A DNA stretch of 58,378 bases, from IMG/VR virus record IMGVR_UViG_3300032249_000138, positions 1 to 58,378 of that record; one strand, 5' to 3'. Shown in pieces: positions 17,184 through 25,324 of the stretch. Every line of letters starts with the position of its first letter. Position 1 is the first letter of the stretch. The DNA is from a virus. The position numbers were made by a program, and so were the translations under genes. The notes below the pieces were generated by a model that was given only the letters and a program-made list of their open reading frames with translations, had not been told where the DNA came from and made no database searches.

Positions 17184-18425
17184 TTATTTTGTCCTAACTG
17201 CCAGCCCCTTTCTGGTAGTTACTTTCTTTTCTACGTCTGGCTTACGTTTTGCCAGTAGTGGTTTCTTACTGTATTTTACCATGTTTGTACTTATTAGTCC
17301 ACCCTCAGCTGCACCAATAGTCTCTACTGGTTCGTAGCCTGAGGGGATAGGCTGTTGAGGTTTGTCATCTTTGAAAGAGATTAAAGTACTCTGTCCTTCT
17401 GCGTTAGCGTACTTACGTAGTTCAAACTTATCGGGTTGAACCTGAGTTAGATTTAAACTGGTATCGGCTGCATCGTCAAACATCTCAGTGCCCAGAGTCT
17501 TTCCTCGTCTACGGAAAGTGAGGAACGCCATTGGATCTTCAGGAGTACTACTGCCATAAATATCATTTAGAATAGTGCCACTAATAACGTCTTTGGCTAA
17601 CTTCTTGCCGGACTTTTCTAATGCATTATCCGTAATCGGAGGTGGAGTATAAATTTCTCCCGGCTGATATGAACCTGCAATGTTTTGAGCTACTGCCTTT
17701 TCTCCAATGCCTTGATTCGTCAGAGTAGAAATGTCTTTGGCTACGAAAGGATCCATACCCTCTTGAGTTAATACCTTTGCCATGTATTCATCACTAACTC
17801 CACCGGGCTGTGCACGTAAGCTTTCTGCCTGTGCAGCAGCAAAGTCTGCGTCTGCCTGAACAGGGGGAGGTGCAGATTGTCCATAACCCATTTCACTGCG
17901 AAAGGCATCGTAGCCCTCATTTACACCATACCCAACACCACCCGCAACACTACCAACCACAGTGCCTCGTAAGACGGCTTCACCAATATCTTCTCCTCGA
18001 GCAATAGCTGTAGCACCAGAAGTCCCAGCACCTACTACTGCGCCAGTAGCTACTGCCGATGCAGCTGCACTTCCAGTAGCACCAAGAACACCTTCCGATA
18101 CCCCCGGAGCAGCAGCACTAGCTGCATAAGACACCGCAAACGACAAAGCTATATCTTCTAATTTACCACCTTTAATGGCAGTATTGGCTGCAGTAATATA
18201 AGGTATGTATGTTAAGGATGCACCGCCCGTTACTGGAGCTAGTGCAATAGCACCTATAGTGGCTACTGTGCCTATGTCTACTTGTTGCAATACCTCTTTA
18301 TCAAAACTTGCAAAAGCATCACCTACTGACTCTGCTGTATCCTCTACAAAATCGCCTATTGAAGATACTGTATTTTCTGCGAACTTCGCAACATCAGATA
18401 CAATTGGAATATTACTGCCGCTCAT
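17184..18425 (-). CDS. Ala/Gly-rich hydrophobic virion protein, 413 aa
   Basis: Residues about 50-170 form a long Ala/Gly/Val-rich hydrophobic stretch (IALAPVTGGASLTYIPYITA, ASAVATGAVVGAG) resembling glycine-zipper membrane-interacting segments. The rest is acidic and Pro-rich. The C terminus has AAEGGLIST followed by a Lys/Arg-rich tail (KKPLLAKRKPDVEKK), another Gly-Gly motif of the type repeated across this phage. Encoded between head assembly genes and overlapping its upstream neighbour (ATGA). A membrane-active or ejection role is possible; unassigned. Confidence 0.72.
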   Translation of the reverse strand: MSGSNIPIVSDVAKFAENTVSSIGDFVEDTAESVGDAFASFDKEVLQQVDIGTVATIGAIALAPVTGGASLTYIPYITAANTAIKGGKLEDIALSFAVSYAASAAAPGVSEGVLGATGSAAASAVATGAVVGAGTSGATAIARGEDIGEAVLRGTVVGSVAGGVGYGVNEGYDAFRSEMGYGQSAPPPVQADADFAAAQAESLRAQPGGVSDEYMAKVLTQEGMDPFVAKDISTLTNQGIGEKAVAQNIAGSYQPGEIYTPPPITDNALEKSGKKLAKDVISGTILNDIYGSSTPEDPMAFLTFRRRGKTLGTEMFDDAADTSLNLTQVQPDKFELRKYANAEGQSTLISFKDDKPQQPIPSGYEPVETIGAAEGGLISTNMVKYSKKPLLAKRKPDVEKKVTTRKGLAVRTK

Positions 18426-19828
18426 TTGCCTATCTCCATAGTCAATTTGAACATGCCGTTATCTTCTTGCACAGACATGGGATACTGCAATTTCTTTAGC
18501 ATACTTAACAGGTTAGGATTTTTAGTAGTAGTCTGAATACGTGTAGTGCCTACATTTTGTAATGTCTGTATCCCTGCTTTAATAGAGTCTTGTAACTTCT
18601 TTGGATCATCCTTAGTAAACAGATGCACTTCCATTGTTGACTCGTCTACTGGCATACCAACAAAGATAGTGTCGGAGAATCTAACGATTGCAGCTTCCTT
18701 CTTAGCAGCACGGGCAGATAATGAACGTAAGAATACTTCTGGCTTTCCTTTGTATCCTTCCATAGCTAAACTATCAACAACAATTTTAGAAGGAGTCAGA
18801 CCCTCAGTAGGAGGATGTAACAGTGTCTGATCTAGGTTTATCTTCCTGTTCTGCAGACTCTTTGCCGTGTCTTGAATCGTAGCCATCTGCTCTGGTGTTA
18901 GAGTAGGCGGTCCTTCAGTGGCAGGTGCTGCAGTAGGAATAGCTTCAGGTGTCTGCTGCATAGCAGCTGTAGGAGCTTGTTCTACAGGAGCTTGCTCCAT
19001 AGGCATTACATCCCCGCCTACTGCCATCTTCCTTTCTTCACCTTCACCTTCCATCTCACCCATGATCTCATCGATCTGGGATTCAAATGCACCATCATCT
19101 TCTTCCGTAGCTTCGTCAGCATTAGACATCTGCCCCATGGCTTCCATCTTGCCAAGACCTTCCTTAGCTGCTTGACGCATCATCATTAAACGCTCAAGAC
19201 CAATGAAGCGTACTACGTCAGCTGGGAATACAAACTCGCCTTCACTTAACTGTGCAGGGATATCATCTCTTACTTCTTCTTGCATTGCACCTGTAGGTAC
19301 ATCATTCCCGCTGACGGGATCAACTGTACCACCCTCCTGCATCATGCCGCCTTCTTTTAGCATTCGTTGTGTTTGTGATATCACTTGTCCACCTTTAGCC
19401 ATTCCTGCTTGTTCTTTAGTTACCCCAGCCTCGTCAGGATTCTTACCCGTCTTACGCATGTACTCTTCTTTCCATGCAGTTGGGTGATCTTTTGATTTCA
19501 GCATTTCCCCTGTCTTTGGATCAGAAGAACCCCAGTGATACTTGTTGTTATCGTAGGGATCTCGCTCTGGTCTTACTCCTGCTTTCCATGCTTTTCGATA
19601 GTCATACTCAGTAGTATTTAAATCAGGTGCTTCTCCATACTCTTTAACATATTCTTTGTACCAGCCAGTCTTCTTAATTTCTTTTTGAAACTCAGCTTCT
19701 TCTTTGCTAATCACATCACCACCTGCCTGAAAAGTAGGCATCTTAATTACTGGGGTAGTAGACTGCTGATGTCCAATAGGTTCAGAGCTATCCAGTGTTA
19801 CTTGCTGTGGTTCTATCTTATTCAACAT
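18422..19828 (-). CDS. head-region structural/assembly protein, 468 aa
   Basis: The N-terminal region has WYKEYVKEYGEAPDLNT and DYRKAWKAGVRPERDP, a Trp/Tyr-rich module. The middle contains several Gly-Gly motifs (MAKGGQV, EGGMMQEGG, MAVGGDV) and the block DIPAQLSEGEFVFPADVVRF, seen in many environmental phage virion proteins. A very acidic, Met-rich segment and a C-terminal alpha/beta domain follow. Role unknown; encoded between portal and scaffold, so head assembly is likely. Confidence 0.75.
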   Translation of the reverse strand: MLNKIEPQQVTLDSSEPIGHQQSTTPVIKMPTFQAGGDVISKEEAEFQKEIKKTGWYKEYVKEYGEAPDLNTTEYDYRKAWKAGVRPERDPYDNNKYHWGSSDPKTGEMLKSKDHPTAWKEEYMRKTGKNPDEAGVTKEQAGMAKGGQVISQTQRMLKEGGMMQEGGTVDPVSGNDVPTGAMQEEVRDDIPAQLSEGEFVFPADVVRFIGLERLMMMRQAAKEGLGKMEAMGQMSNADEATEEDDGAFESQIDEIMGEMEGEGEERKMAVGGDVMPMEQAPVEQAPTAAMQQTPEAIPTAAPATEGPPTLTPEQMATIQDTAKSLQNRKINLDQTLLHPPTEGLTPSKIVVDSLAMEGYKGKPEVFLRSLSARAAKKEAAIVRFSDTIFVGMPVDESTMEVHLFTKDDPKKLQDSIKAGIQTLQNVGTTRIQTTTKNPNLLSMLKKLQYPMSVQEDNGMFKLTMEIGK

Positions 19829-20048
19829 TGACTTGATCCCTTAAGTACTTTAATTTTCTAAGAGCATGAATGGCACCCTGAGCTTGATACATCTCAATGG
19901 GATCTACCGACTGCTCTAGCTTTGTACGTTGCATTTCAATCTCATAATCAATAGCTTCGATAAAACCTTGCCACTGATTGTTATTAGATACAAAACCTTT
20001 TAACTTAGATAAAAAGGCTTTAGCTGGTTGAGTGTCTGTTTGTGCCAT
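19818..20048 (-). CDS. small helical head-assembly protein, 76 aa
   Basis: Entirely helical-looking 76-aa protein (FIEAIDYEIEMQRTKLEQS, GAIHALRKLKYLRDQ), six bases after the portal stop and overlapping the start of the 468-aa gene by 11 bases. Similar tiny helical proteins beside portal genes are seen in T7-like phages. No confirmed function. Confidence 0.75.
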   Translation of the reverse strand: MAQTDTQPAKAFLSKLKGFVSNNNQWQGFIEAIDYEIEMQRTKLEQSVDPIEMYQAQGAIHALRKLKYLRDQVNVE

Positions 20049-20054
20049 GGGTTA

Positions 20055-22166
20055 TTATTGCATTCCGGGTGGAGGGGCAGCTGGAGGTGTACCCTGTGGT
20101 GTTATGTTACCACTAAAGCCTTGCTCTCCGGGTACTGGTGCTGCACCCACTCCGATATTGCCCCCGCCACCACCTGTCATATCCTGAACACCGGGTACTC
20201 CGGGTACTCCACCTGCTGGTGCTGGAGGTGCAGGAGGTTGATTCTGTTGCAATAGAACCATCTGACGTGTAGCCTCATCTATGTTGTTGGTTACTTTGTC
20301 TGGATCTAAATCCATTGACTTGGCAATCTCACGAATGATGTAAGGGAACTTGGCATAAGGGGCAAGAGCAGGATTACTTGCTACTTGCAAGAACTGCATT
20401 AGTCGTTGACTACGCACTTCATTTGCCATGAGGCTTTCTGTACCACGAGCTTTAACTTCTAAGTCACCCTTGATTTCTGCATCAAAGTCAAACTGCATAT
20501 TGAAACTAAAGAATGCCTCACCTAATGGGCGTAACAAGTAGTCATCTAAGTTCTTGATAACAGTCTTAACACTACCCGAAGCAGCATTCATCAACATGCT
20601 AATACCACTAGCAGTACGACCTACTCCTGATACACCCGTCTGTCCATGTGAGAACGAAGGTAAGCCTGTAGACTCATCTGCTAAGATACGAGCTTTATCA
20701 AATAGTTGCAGGTTCTCATTGGATACGTTAGGGAACTTGGTACCAAAGATAGCTTGACCGGGAGCACCACCCTGTCTACGGAATACTTTACCGGGATAGA
20801 CTGACAGATCTTGACCGGGAGTCAAGTTAGTCTCATCGACCTCGAATACAAGGTTGCCAGATAGGACAGCATTATCTACCGCCATACGCATAAACCCGTT
20901 CATTAAAGTTTGTGTATCGTCCATGTTTTCTGCGATACCGATGCCAAATAGCGAGTATGGGTTTAATTCGTAGGGGACAGCGTAATACGGAATCCTAGCT
21001 GGCTTGAAAGGATTTAATACCATGCGAAGAATACGACCATTACAGTACCAGATGTTGGCTTGTAATTCATCGGCATTCTCTAACTCTTTAGGAATCGTAA
21101 CTTCATTCTCTTCTAACAGTTCACGCTCAACTGCACCCCAGAACTCGAGGACTTCAAAGCGATCAATGCCTTGGTCAGTACGATAATCCATCAAGTCATC
21201 TTCCCAATACTTCTTGGTATACGACTCACCTTGTGCAACTACATCATCAATAACTTTCTTGCGGAAGAAGGGACGCTTCTTAAGAGCACGTATCTGAGTA
21301 CGGCTCATCTTGTGACGCTCAATAATGTACTGTGCTTCATCCATGTTAATTGCATCTGGATCAGCATAGAAGTTCCATACGCTAACATGGGAGGTGGAAG
21401 GTACAGTCTTAATCAGTGGACTGTACTCACCTTCATTTGACCAGTTAGGATACTCTTTATCAATAGCAAAAGGACCCTTCATAATGCCTGTACCAAAGAG
21501 TGCCATCTCAAAAGCTGTGGATCTTAACTGCTTACTTGCATTGGATTCATCTAGCTGATCATGAATCTTCTTCTCCATCTTCTTAGCAGCTACCATCGCT
21601 GGGCTAAAGGTGGCAGATCCGGGTGTTACACCGGGACCTTCGTTTAGATTCTGAATACCAGAGAGTTCATCGGCTAGAGGACCTAGACGTTCTTGGAGTG
21701 TAGCAAAGGTAGCACCGGGAGGTAAGTCATTACCGTCACCCTTGTAACCATAGGGAGAAAAATCAGGAATAGCATCTCGTAACTTAGCTTCATTCGGATC
21801 AAAGCTAACCTCTGCTGCTACACCATCGGGTAATACGGTTGGGTCTACGCTGATGGGGAAACTGTTGTTTGAAAACAATACATCAACGATTTGACCGTAG
21901 GCGGCTAGAGTCTTAGTCTTAGTAACTTTGATAAAGACACGGCTCTTCTCAGTTTCAGTGAACTGAACGTCAGGACCATAGATACCTCGATAGTTACGAT
22001 AGGCACGTAGCCATCTCTCTTCGTCTATCCTGCGGGTTGTCTCTGCCTTGGTGTATTTTTCCATAAGCAACTGGACAATAGGACCAGTTACTTTATCTTC
22101 TGCATTGATGTTATCGACATCTCCTAAATTAATGGAGTCTGTTTCAATAAAATTTTTATCTATCAT
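20055..22166 (-). CDS. portal protein, 703 aa (P22/T7-like)
   Basis: Dodecameric vertex channel for DNA packaging and exit. Follows terminase directly. The N-terminal part contains RWLRAYRNYRGIYGPDV and SRVFIKVTKTKTLAAYGQI, typical of P22-type portal clip/wing regions. ESTGLPSFSHGQTGVSG and GRTASGISMLMNAASGSVK near residues 490-525 are the conserved portal stretch before the crown. The extreme C terminus is Pro/Gly/Gln-rich and probably disordered. The length is usual for podovirus portals. Confidence 0.92.
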   Translation of the reverse strand: MIDKNFIETDSINLGDVDNINAEDKVTGPIVQLLMEKYTKAETTRRIDEERWLRAYRNYRGIYGPDVQFTETEKSRVFIKVTKTKTLAAYGQIVDVLFSNNSFPISVDPTVLPDGVAAEVSFDPNEAKLRDAIPDFSPYGYKGDGNDLPPGATFATLQERLGPLADELSGIQNLNEGPGVTPGSATFSPAMVAAKKMEKKIHDQLDESNASKQLRSTAFEMALFGTGIMKGPFAIDKEYPNWSNEGEYSPLIKTVPSTSHVSVWNFYADPDAINMDEAQYIIERHKMSRTQIRALKKRPFFRKKVIDDVVAQGESYTKKYWEDDLMDYRTDQGIDRFEVLEFWGAVERELLEENEVTIPKELENADELQANIWYCNGRILRMVLNPFKPARIPYYAVPYELNPYSLFGIGIAENMDDTQTLMNGFMRMAVDNAVLSGNLVFEVDETNLTPGQDLSVYPGKVFRRQGGAPGQAIFGTKFPNVSNENLQLFDKARILADESTGLPSFSHGQTGVSGVGRTASGISMLMNAASGSVKTVIKNLDDYLLRPLGEAFFSFNMQFDFDAEIKGDLEVKARGTESLMANEVRSQRLMQFLQVASNPALAPYAKFPYIIREIAKSMDLDPDKVTNNIDEATRQMVLLQQNQPPAPPAPAGGVPGVPGVQDMTGGGGGNIGVGAAPVPGEQGFSGNITPQGTPPAAPPPGMQ

Positions 22167-22175
22167 TCGTTACCT

Positions 22176-23771
22176 TTAGTATCCGAAAACATTGTCTGCA
22201 ATTGCAGGACCACTACGTTGGCTCAAGGGATTATAATCGAATAGACTACTTCTAGGTCTACTCATTACTCCGTATCGCAGAGAATCGTATAAGTGATCCT
22301 CTGACTTAGTATCTATATCCTCTGGGTTATTTTTATCCAAAGGTAAGATGGGCAATTGTGCAATCAGGTTTGTGCAGTTACTAGTTATAACAAGTCTTGG
22401 CTCTTCTGTAAAGGGGTCAACCTGTAATCTTCGATGTATTTCATTCTTTCCTGCAATACGGCTACCTGCACTTCTATCTGCTGGTCTCCATCTGCAGCCA
22501 GCTTGAATCATCTGCTCTGCTAATGAGGGACCCGTGTCTCCACGCTTGTGCCAACAGGAACTATCCAGTACACCATAGCGAATAGTACCGTCATTCTTCT
22601 CTGCTTCTAGTACCATACCCGCTAAATCCTTGGCTAATACCTTACTTACGTACAGTTCACGGTACACAATTAGCTGTTCACTGGGGCTAACTGCAAACCA
22701 AACAACAGCTGAATACGACCCATAACCGTAGTCACAAGCCCTGAATCTAGCCCAATCTCGGGGTATTTCAATAGGGTCAATGACGTGAATCTGCCTGTTA
22801 AACTCTGAAAATGCAGCACCTTCTGCTACATCCCAGTTACCTTCTAGCAATTGCTTGCGTTGATGCTCTGGTAATGACAGCAACATGGTCTCATAGTCAC
22901 CCTGTTGTGCTAAATATGGGTTATCTATCAGCATAGCTGGGATAAACCTACGCTTAAACAGGGGTTGTCCTGCCTTACTGTGCCCTGCAGGGTACTCTAA
23001 TCGCTTACCTGTCTCCACATCGGTAGCCCAATAGGACTTTCCCGGGGGTGAGGGGTCAATAAACATCTTTTTAACCCATGCATGACCCGGTCCACCGGGG
23101 TTAGTCGTAGCTCTCATGAAGATTGGTAGGTCTGGTGCTGTACTACGCAGACGAGAACGCATGTAATTCCATGCAAATGGGGTAGACCACTGCGTTAACT
23201 CGTCAAACCCTACCCAACTAAACGCTAAACCCTGATATCTGAGTACATCTTCGTCTCTATCGAGGTAAGAGAACCACAATCTAGCACCACTAGGGGCTAC
23301 CCACTGCATCTTTCGCTCTGACCACTTGATACCCGGGTATATCTTCGGGTACATTTCCTGTGATTTCCAGATTAATTCTCGAAGTTCCTCAGTAGTATGA
23401 CGCAACAGAAGACCGCTAAAGGAAGGATGACCCATATATCTGAGAGGGTCAGCAAGCATGGCATAAGATTTACCTCCTCCGGCTGCTCCCCCATACAATA
23501 CTTCCCGCTCTGGTGCTGCTAAGAAGTAGGTCTGGGGTCCATCATTAGGTTTGAAGATAATGTTCTGCCCCTCAATACTAGGAACATGCATCTCTTCACC
23601 ATCAATCTGTGATTCCGTGTTCGAGGTCAACATCTGCGATGATGTCTTTGGCTCGTTTGATTCCTTTGTTACCAATTCTTTTTTCGTACTTCTCCGCTTC
23701 TTCAATGGCTTTTTTGTATTTGGTAGCCCAGCTTCGGAGAGTAGAAGCTTTTGTCTTGTTTCGCTGCTCAT
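22176..23771 (-). CDS. terL: terminase large subunit, up to 531 aa
   Basis: ATP-driven DNA packaging motor and headful/cos nuclease. Walker A GGAAGGGKS is at residues 94-102 and Walker B WVGFDE at 186-191. The coupling segment ATTNPGGPGHAW is at about 222-233. Nuclease acidic residues are expected in ACDYGYGSYSAVVWF, GVLDSSCW and DHLYDSLRY. The first ~60 residues are Lys/Ser-rich and overlap the preceding gene by 170 bases in another frame, so the true start may be an internal ATG (residue 47 or 61); the Shine-Dalgarno sites do not decide. Function is certain, start is not. Confidence 0.93.
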   Translation of the reverse strand: MSSETRQKLLLSEAGLPNTKKPLKKRRSTKKELVTKESNEPKTSSQMLTSNTESQIDGEEMHVPSIEGQNIIFKPNDGPQTYFLAAPEREVLYGGAAGGGKSYAMLADPLRYMGHPSFSGLLLRHTTEELRELIWKSQEMYPKIYPGIKWSERKMQWVAPSGARLWFSYLDRDEDVLRYQGLAFSWVGFDELTQWSTPFAWNYMRSRLRSTAPDLPIFMRATTNPGGPGHAWVKKMFIDPSPPGKSYWATDVETGKRLEYPAGHSKAGQPLFKRRFIPAMLIDNPYLAQQGDYETMLLSLPEHQRKQLLEGNWDVAEGAAFSEFNRQIHVIDPIEIPRDWARFRACDYGYGSYSAVVWFAVSPSEQLIVYRELYVSKVLAKDLAGMVLEAEKNDGTIRYGVLDSSCWHKRGDTGPSLAEQMIQAGCRWRPADRSAGSRIAGKNEIHRRLQVDPFTEEPRLVITSNCTNLIAQLPILPLDKNNPEDIDTKSEDHLYDSLRYGVMSRPRSSLFDYNPLSQRSGPAIADNVFGY

Positions 23772-24057
23772 GTTTTATTCTTTTCAGTAACCCTGCATGC
23801 GATATCGATCTGCCTGTAATTTTAGTAAGCCAAGCTGCTACATACCGAGACGGGTACTGCTTAAGATACTTCTTAGCTTTCTCTAAAGCCTCAAGTTCAT
23901 GAGGTATAGGATCTAAGACGTGATCATCAGTCTCACAAATCTTATACCCAAATGGAACCTGTATCCTTGCAATACGGGGTATCGGTACGTATTCCCCAGT
24001 CTCTGGTGCATCTAGCGGTTGGGGTAGAATCCACTTGCCAGCCGTAGCACGTACCAT
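23602..24057 (-). CDS. packaging-associated protein, 151 aa (possible terminase partner)
   Basis: Contains RIQVPFGYKICETDDHVLDP followed by ELEALEKAKKYLKQYPSRYV, a helix-turn-helix-like section (TKITGRSISHAGLLKRIKHE) and a basic coiled-coil C terminus. This pattern occurs directly before terL in related environmental phages and looks like a DNA-binding packaging factor. Its last 170 bases overlap the annotated 5-prime end of terL in a different frame. Confidence 0.75.
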   Translation of the reverse strand: MVRATAGKWILPQPLDAPETGEYVPIPRIARIQVPFGYKICETDDHVLDPIPHELEALEKAKKYLKQYPSRYVAAWLTKITGRSISHAGLLKRIKHEQRNKTKASTLRSWATKYKKAIEEAEKYEKRIGNKGIKRAKDIIADVDLEHGITD

Positions 24058-24059
24058 AC

Positions 24060-24437
24060 TTACTCGTCTTCTTCGTTATCTCGTTCTTTAGGTGGAAGAA
24101 TCATTAGACCATTCGTAGCTTCAACCTGTAACTTCTCAGTCTTGACTAAACCAACACGGTCTAAGAGATCCTTAGCTGCATTGATTTTATCACGTAATCC
24201 TAGTTCTGTGGGATCAACCATACCAGATACAATCGACATGGCTGCACGAGGAGCATTACGTGCCATGTACAACTGGGTACGCTCCATGATCTCTTCCTTG
24301 ATACCTTTAACTAAATCAGTAGTAGAGTACTCACGGGAATATCCAGCTAGTTCTTTAGCACGAATAGGATCTCCACCTGCTTCTTCAAACAGGACTTCTA
24401 GAAACTTAGCTTGCTTTTCAGTTAACTCTTTTGCCAT
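24060..24437 (-). CDS. terminase small subunit-like protein, 125 aa
   Basis: The N-terminal LTEKQAKFLEVLFEEAGGDPIRAKELAGYS has the helix-turn-helix character of phage terminase small subunits (key words LTEKQAKFLE and AKELAGYS). It is followed by oligomerisation-like helices (AARNAPRAAMSIVSG-type region) and an acidic tail. Encoded just upstream of terL. It should recognise packaging sites on phage DNA; the assignment rests on motif style and position. Confidence 0.72.
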   Translation of the reverse strand: MAKELTEKQAKFLEVLFEEAGGDPIRAKELAGYSREYSTTDLVKGIKEEIMERTQLYMARNAPRAAMSIVSGMVDPTELGLRDKINAAKDLLDRVGLVKTEKLQVEATNGLMILPPKERDNEEDE

Positions 24438-24685
24438 TATGTTTTCCTAAATGGTTTTACTTTCTTGGCTATTGCTTTTGGCTGGGCTACAAACTGTTTT
24501 CCAGCTTTAGTGCCCTCACGTTTAGCCTTAGATGTAGCTGCATATTCTGCAGAGCTTAACGACTTAATTGCTTTCTCAGGTAAGTAACGCTCTCCAGTCT
24601 CAGAAGACTTCTTACCAGATTTAGTAGTCCACTTCTGTTTACCCCAAGCCTTTAAGGACTCTTGTGGTTTCTTTAGTGCACTCAC
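24437..24685 (-). CDS. DUF5872-like small basic protein, 82 aa
   Basis: Carries the family pattern KKWxxQKWxTKSGKxS...TGERYLPEKAIKSLSSAEYA (seen here as WGKQKWTTKSGKKSS and GERYLPEKAIKSLSS). Very basic, no membrane segment. Such proteins are widespread in phages and environmental genomes with unknown function. Starts overlap on both sides (ATGA, TAATG). Confidence 0.82.
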   Translation of the reverse strand: MSALKKPQESLKAWGKQKWTTKSGKKSSETGERYLPEKAIKSLSSAEYAATSKAKREGTKAGKQFVAQPKAIAKKVKPFRKT

Positions 24686-24867
24686 TTATATCCTCCACCT
24701 GCAGCTTTATACTTCTTAGCTACTAGCTGTGCTTTTCTAGCAGACCATTCTCCAGCCCCAGTTCCCTGTGTCGCTGCAGACTTTACCTGCGATACAATCT
24801 TCTTACGTAACTCCGGCTTTGTGTAGTTACCTGCAGCATTAACAGTTGATTTCTTTTTAGTTGCCAT
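24682..24867 (-). CDS. small basic protein, 61 aa
   Basis: Lys-rich protein of the type KKKSTVNAAGNYTKPELRKKI ending GEWSARKAQLVAKKYKAAGG (two separate words). It recurs in aquatic phages next to the DUF5872-like gene and may act with it. Function unknown; strong basicity suggests DNA contact. Confidence 0.8.
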   Translation of the reverse strand: MATKKKSTVNAAGNYTKPELRKKIVSQVKSAATQGTGAGEWSARKAQLVAKKYKAAGGGYK

Positions 24868-24876
24868 TAGTCTTCC

Positions 24877-25212
24877 TTAAACTGCAGTTGCAAATTCTTC
24901 TTGTACCTTAATAGATACCGTGATTGCACTGTTAGATCCTGCTAAACCTCTTATCTTATCCCCTGCCTGCAGCACAAGAGGCTCATCTGAAATTTGCAGA
25001 ATGCTATTTGCATTTACTGAAACAGCTTTCATGATGGCATAGAATGTGCCACTAGCTGAATCATACCAGTCTAGTGAGATAGTGGTAGCTGTGGCAGCTT
25101 CGTTTGAAACAAGAATGCTAAAGATATACCCCGTGTACCTACTAGGTACTGTATATATATCAGCGTTACTAGTAGTTAAAAGTTTACCGAGGGTTCTATT
25201 CTTGGATATCAT
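24877..25212 (-). CDS. small beta-rich virion-type protein, 111 aa
   Basis: The start chosen is ATG at 25210-25212 (MISKNRTLGKLL); an upstream in-frame TTG is weaker. Beta-strand protein with YTVPSRYTGYIFSILVSN and ISLDWYDSASGTFYAI, a build seen in small head or tail surface proteins. The N-terminal 17 bases overlap the 42-aa gene upstream. Probable minor structural protein, inferred. Confidence 0.72.
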   Translation of the reverse strand: MISKNRTLGKLLTTSNADIYTVPSRYTGYIFSILVSNEAATATTISLDWYDSASGTFYAIMKAVSVNANSILQISDEPLVLQAGDKIRGLAGSNSAITVSIKVQEEFATAV

Positions 25213-25324
25213 AAGTCTCAACTAGTGTTTGAGTTGATGTAACAACGCCTGTTGCCTCATCTAAAAAAGATTCACAAAGCCACAAGCCTTGTTCGTCACG
25301 GTAGTATACTTCGCCCGTTTTCAT
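25196..25324 (-). CDS. tiny conserved-context protein, 42 aa
   Basis: A 42-codon frame begins MKTGEVYYRDEQGLWLCES and ends TLVETYDIQE. Its ATG overlaps the stop of the 778-aa gene (ATGA), and the frame runs into the start of the next gene. It has an aromatic-rich head and no membrane segment. Function unknown. Confidence 0.65.
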   Translation of the reverse strand: MKTGEVYYRDEQGLWLCESFLDEATGVVTSTQTLVETYDIQE

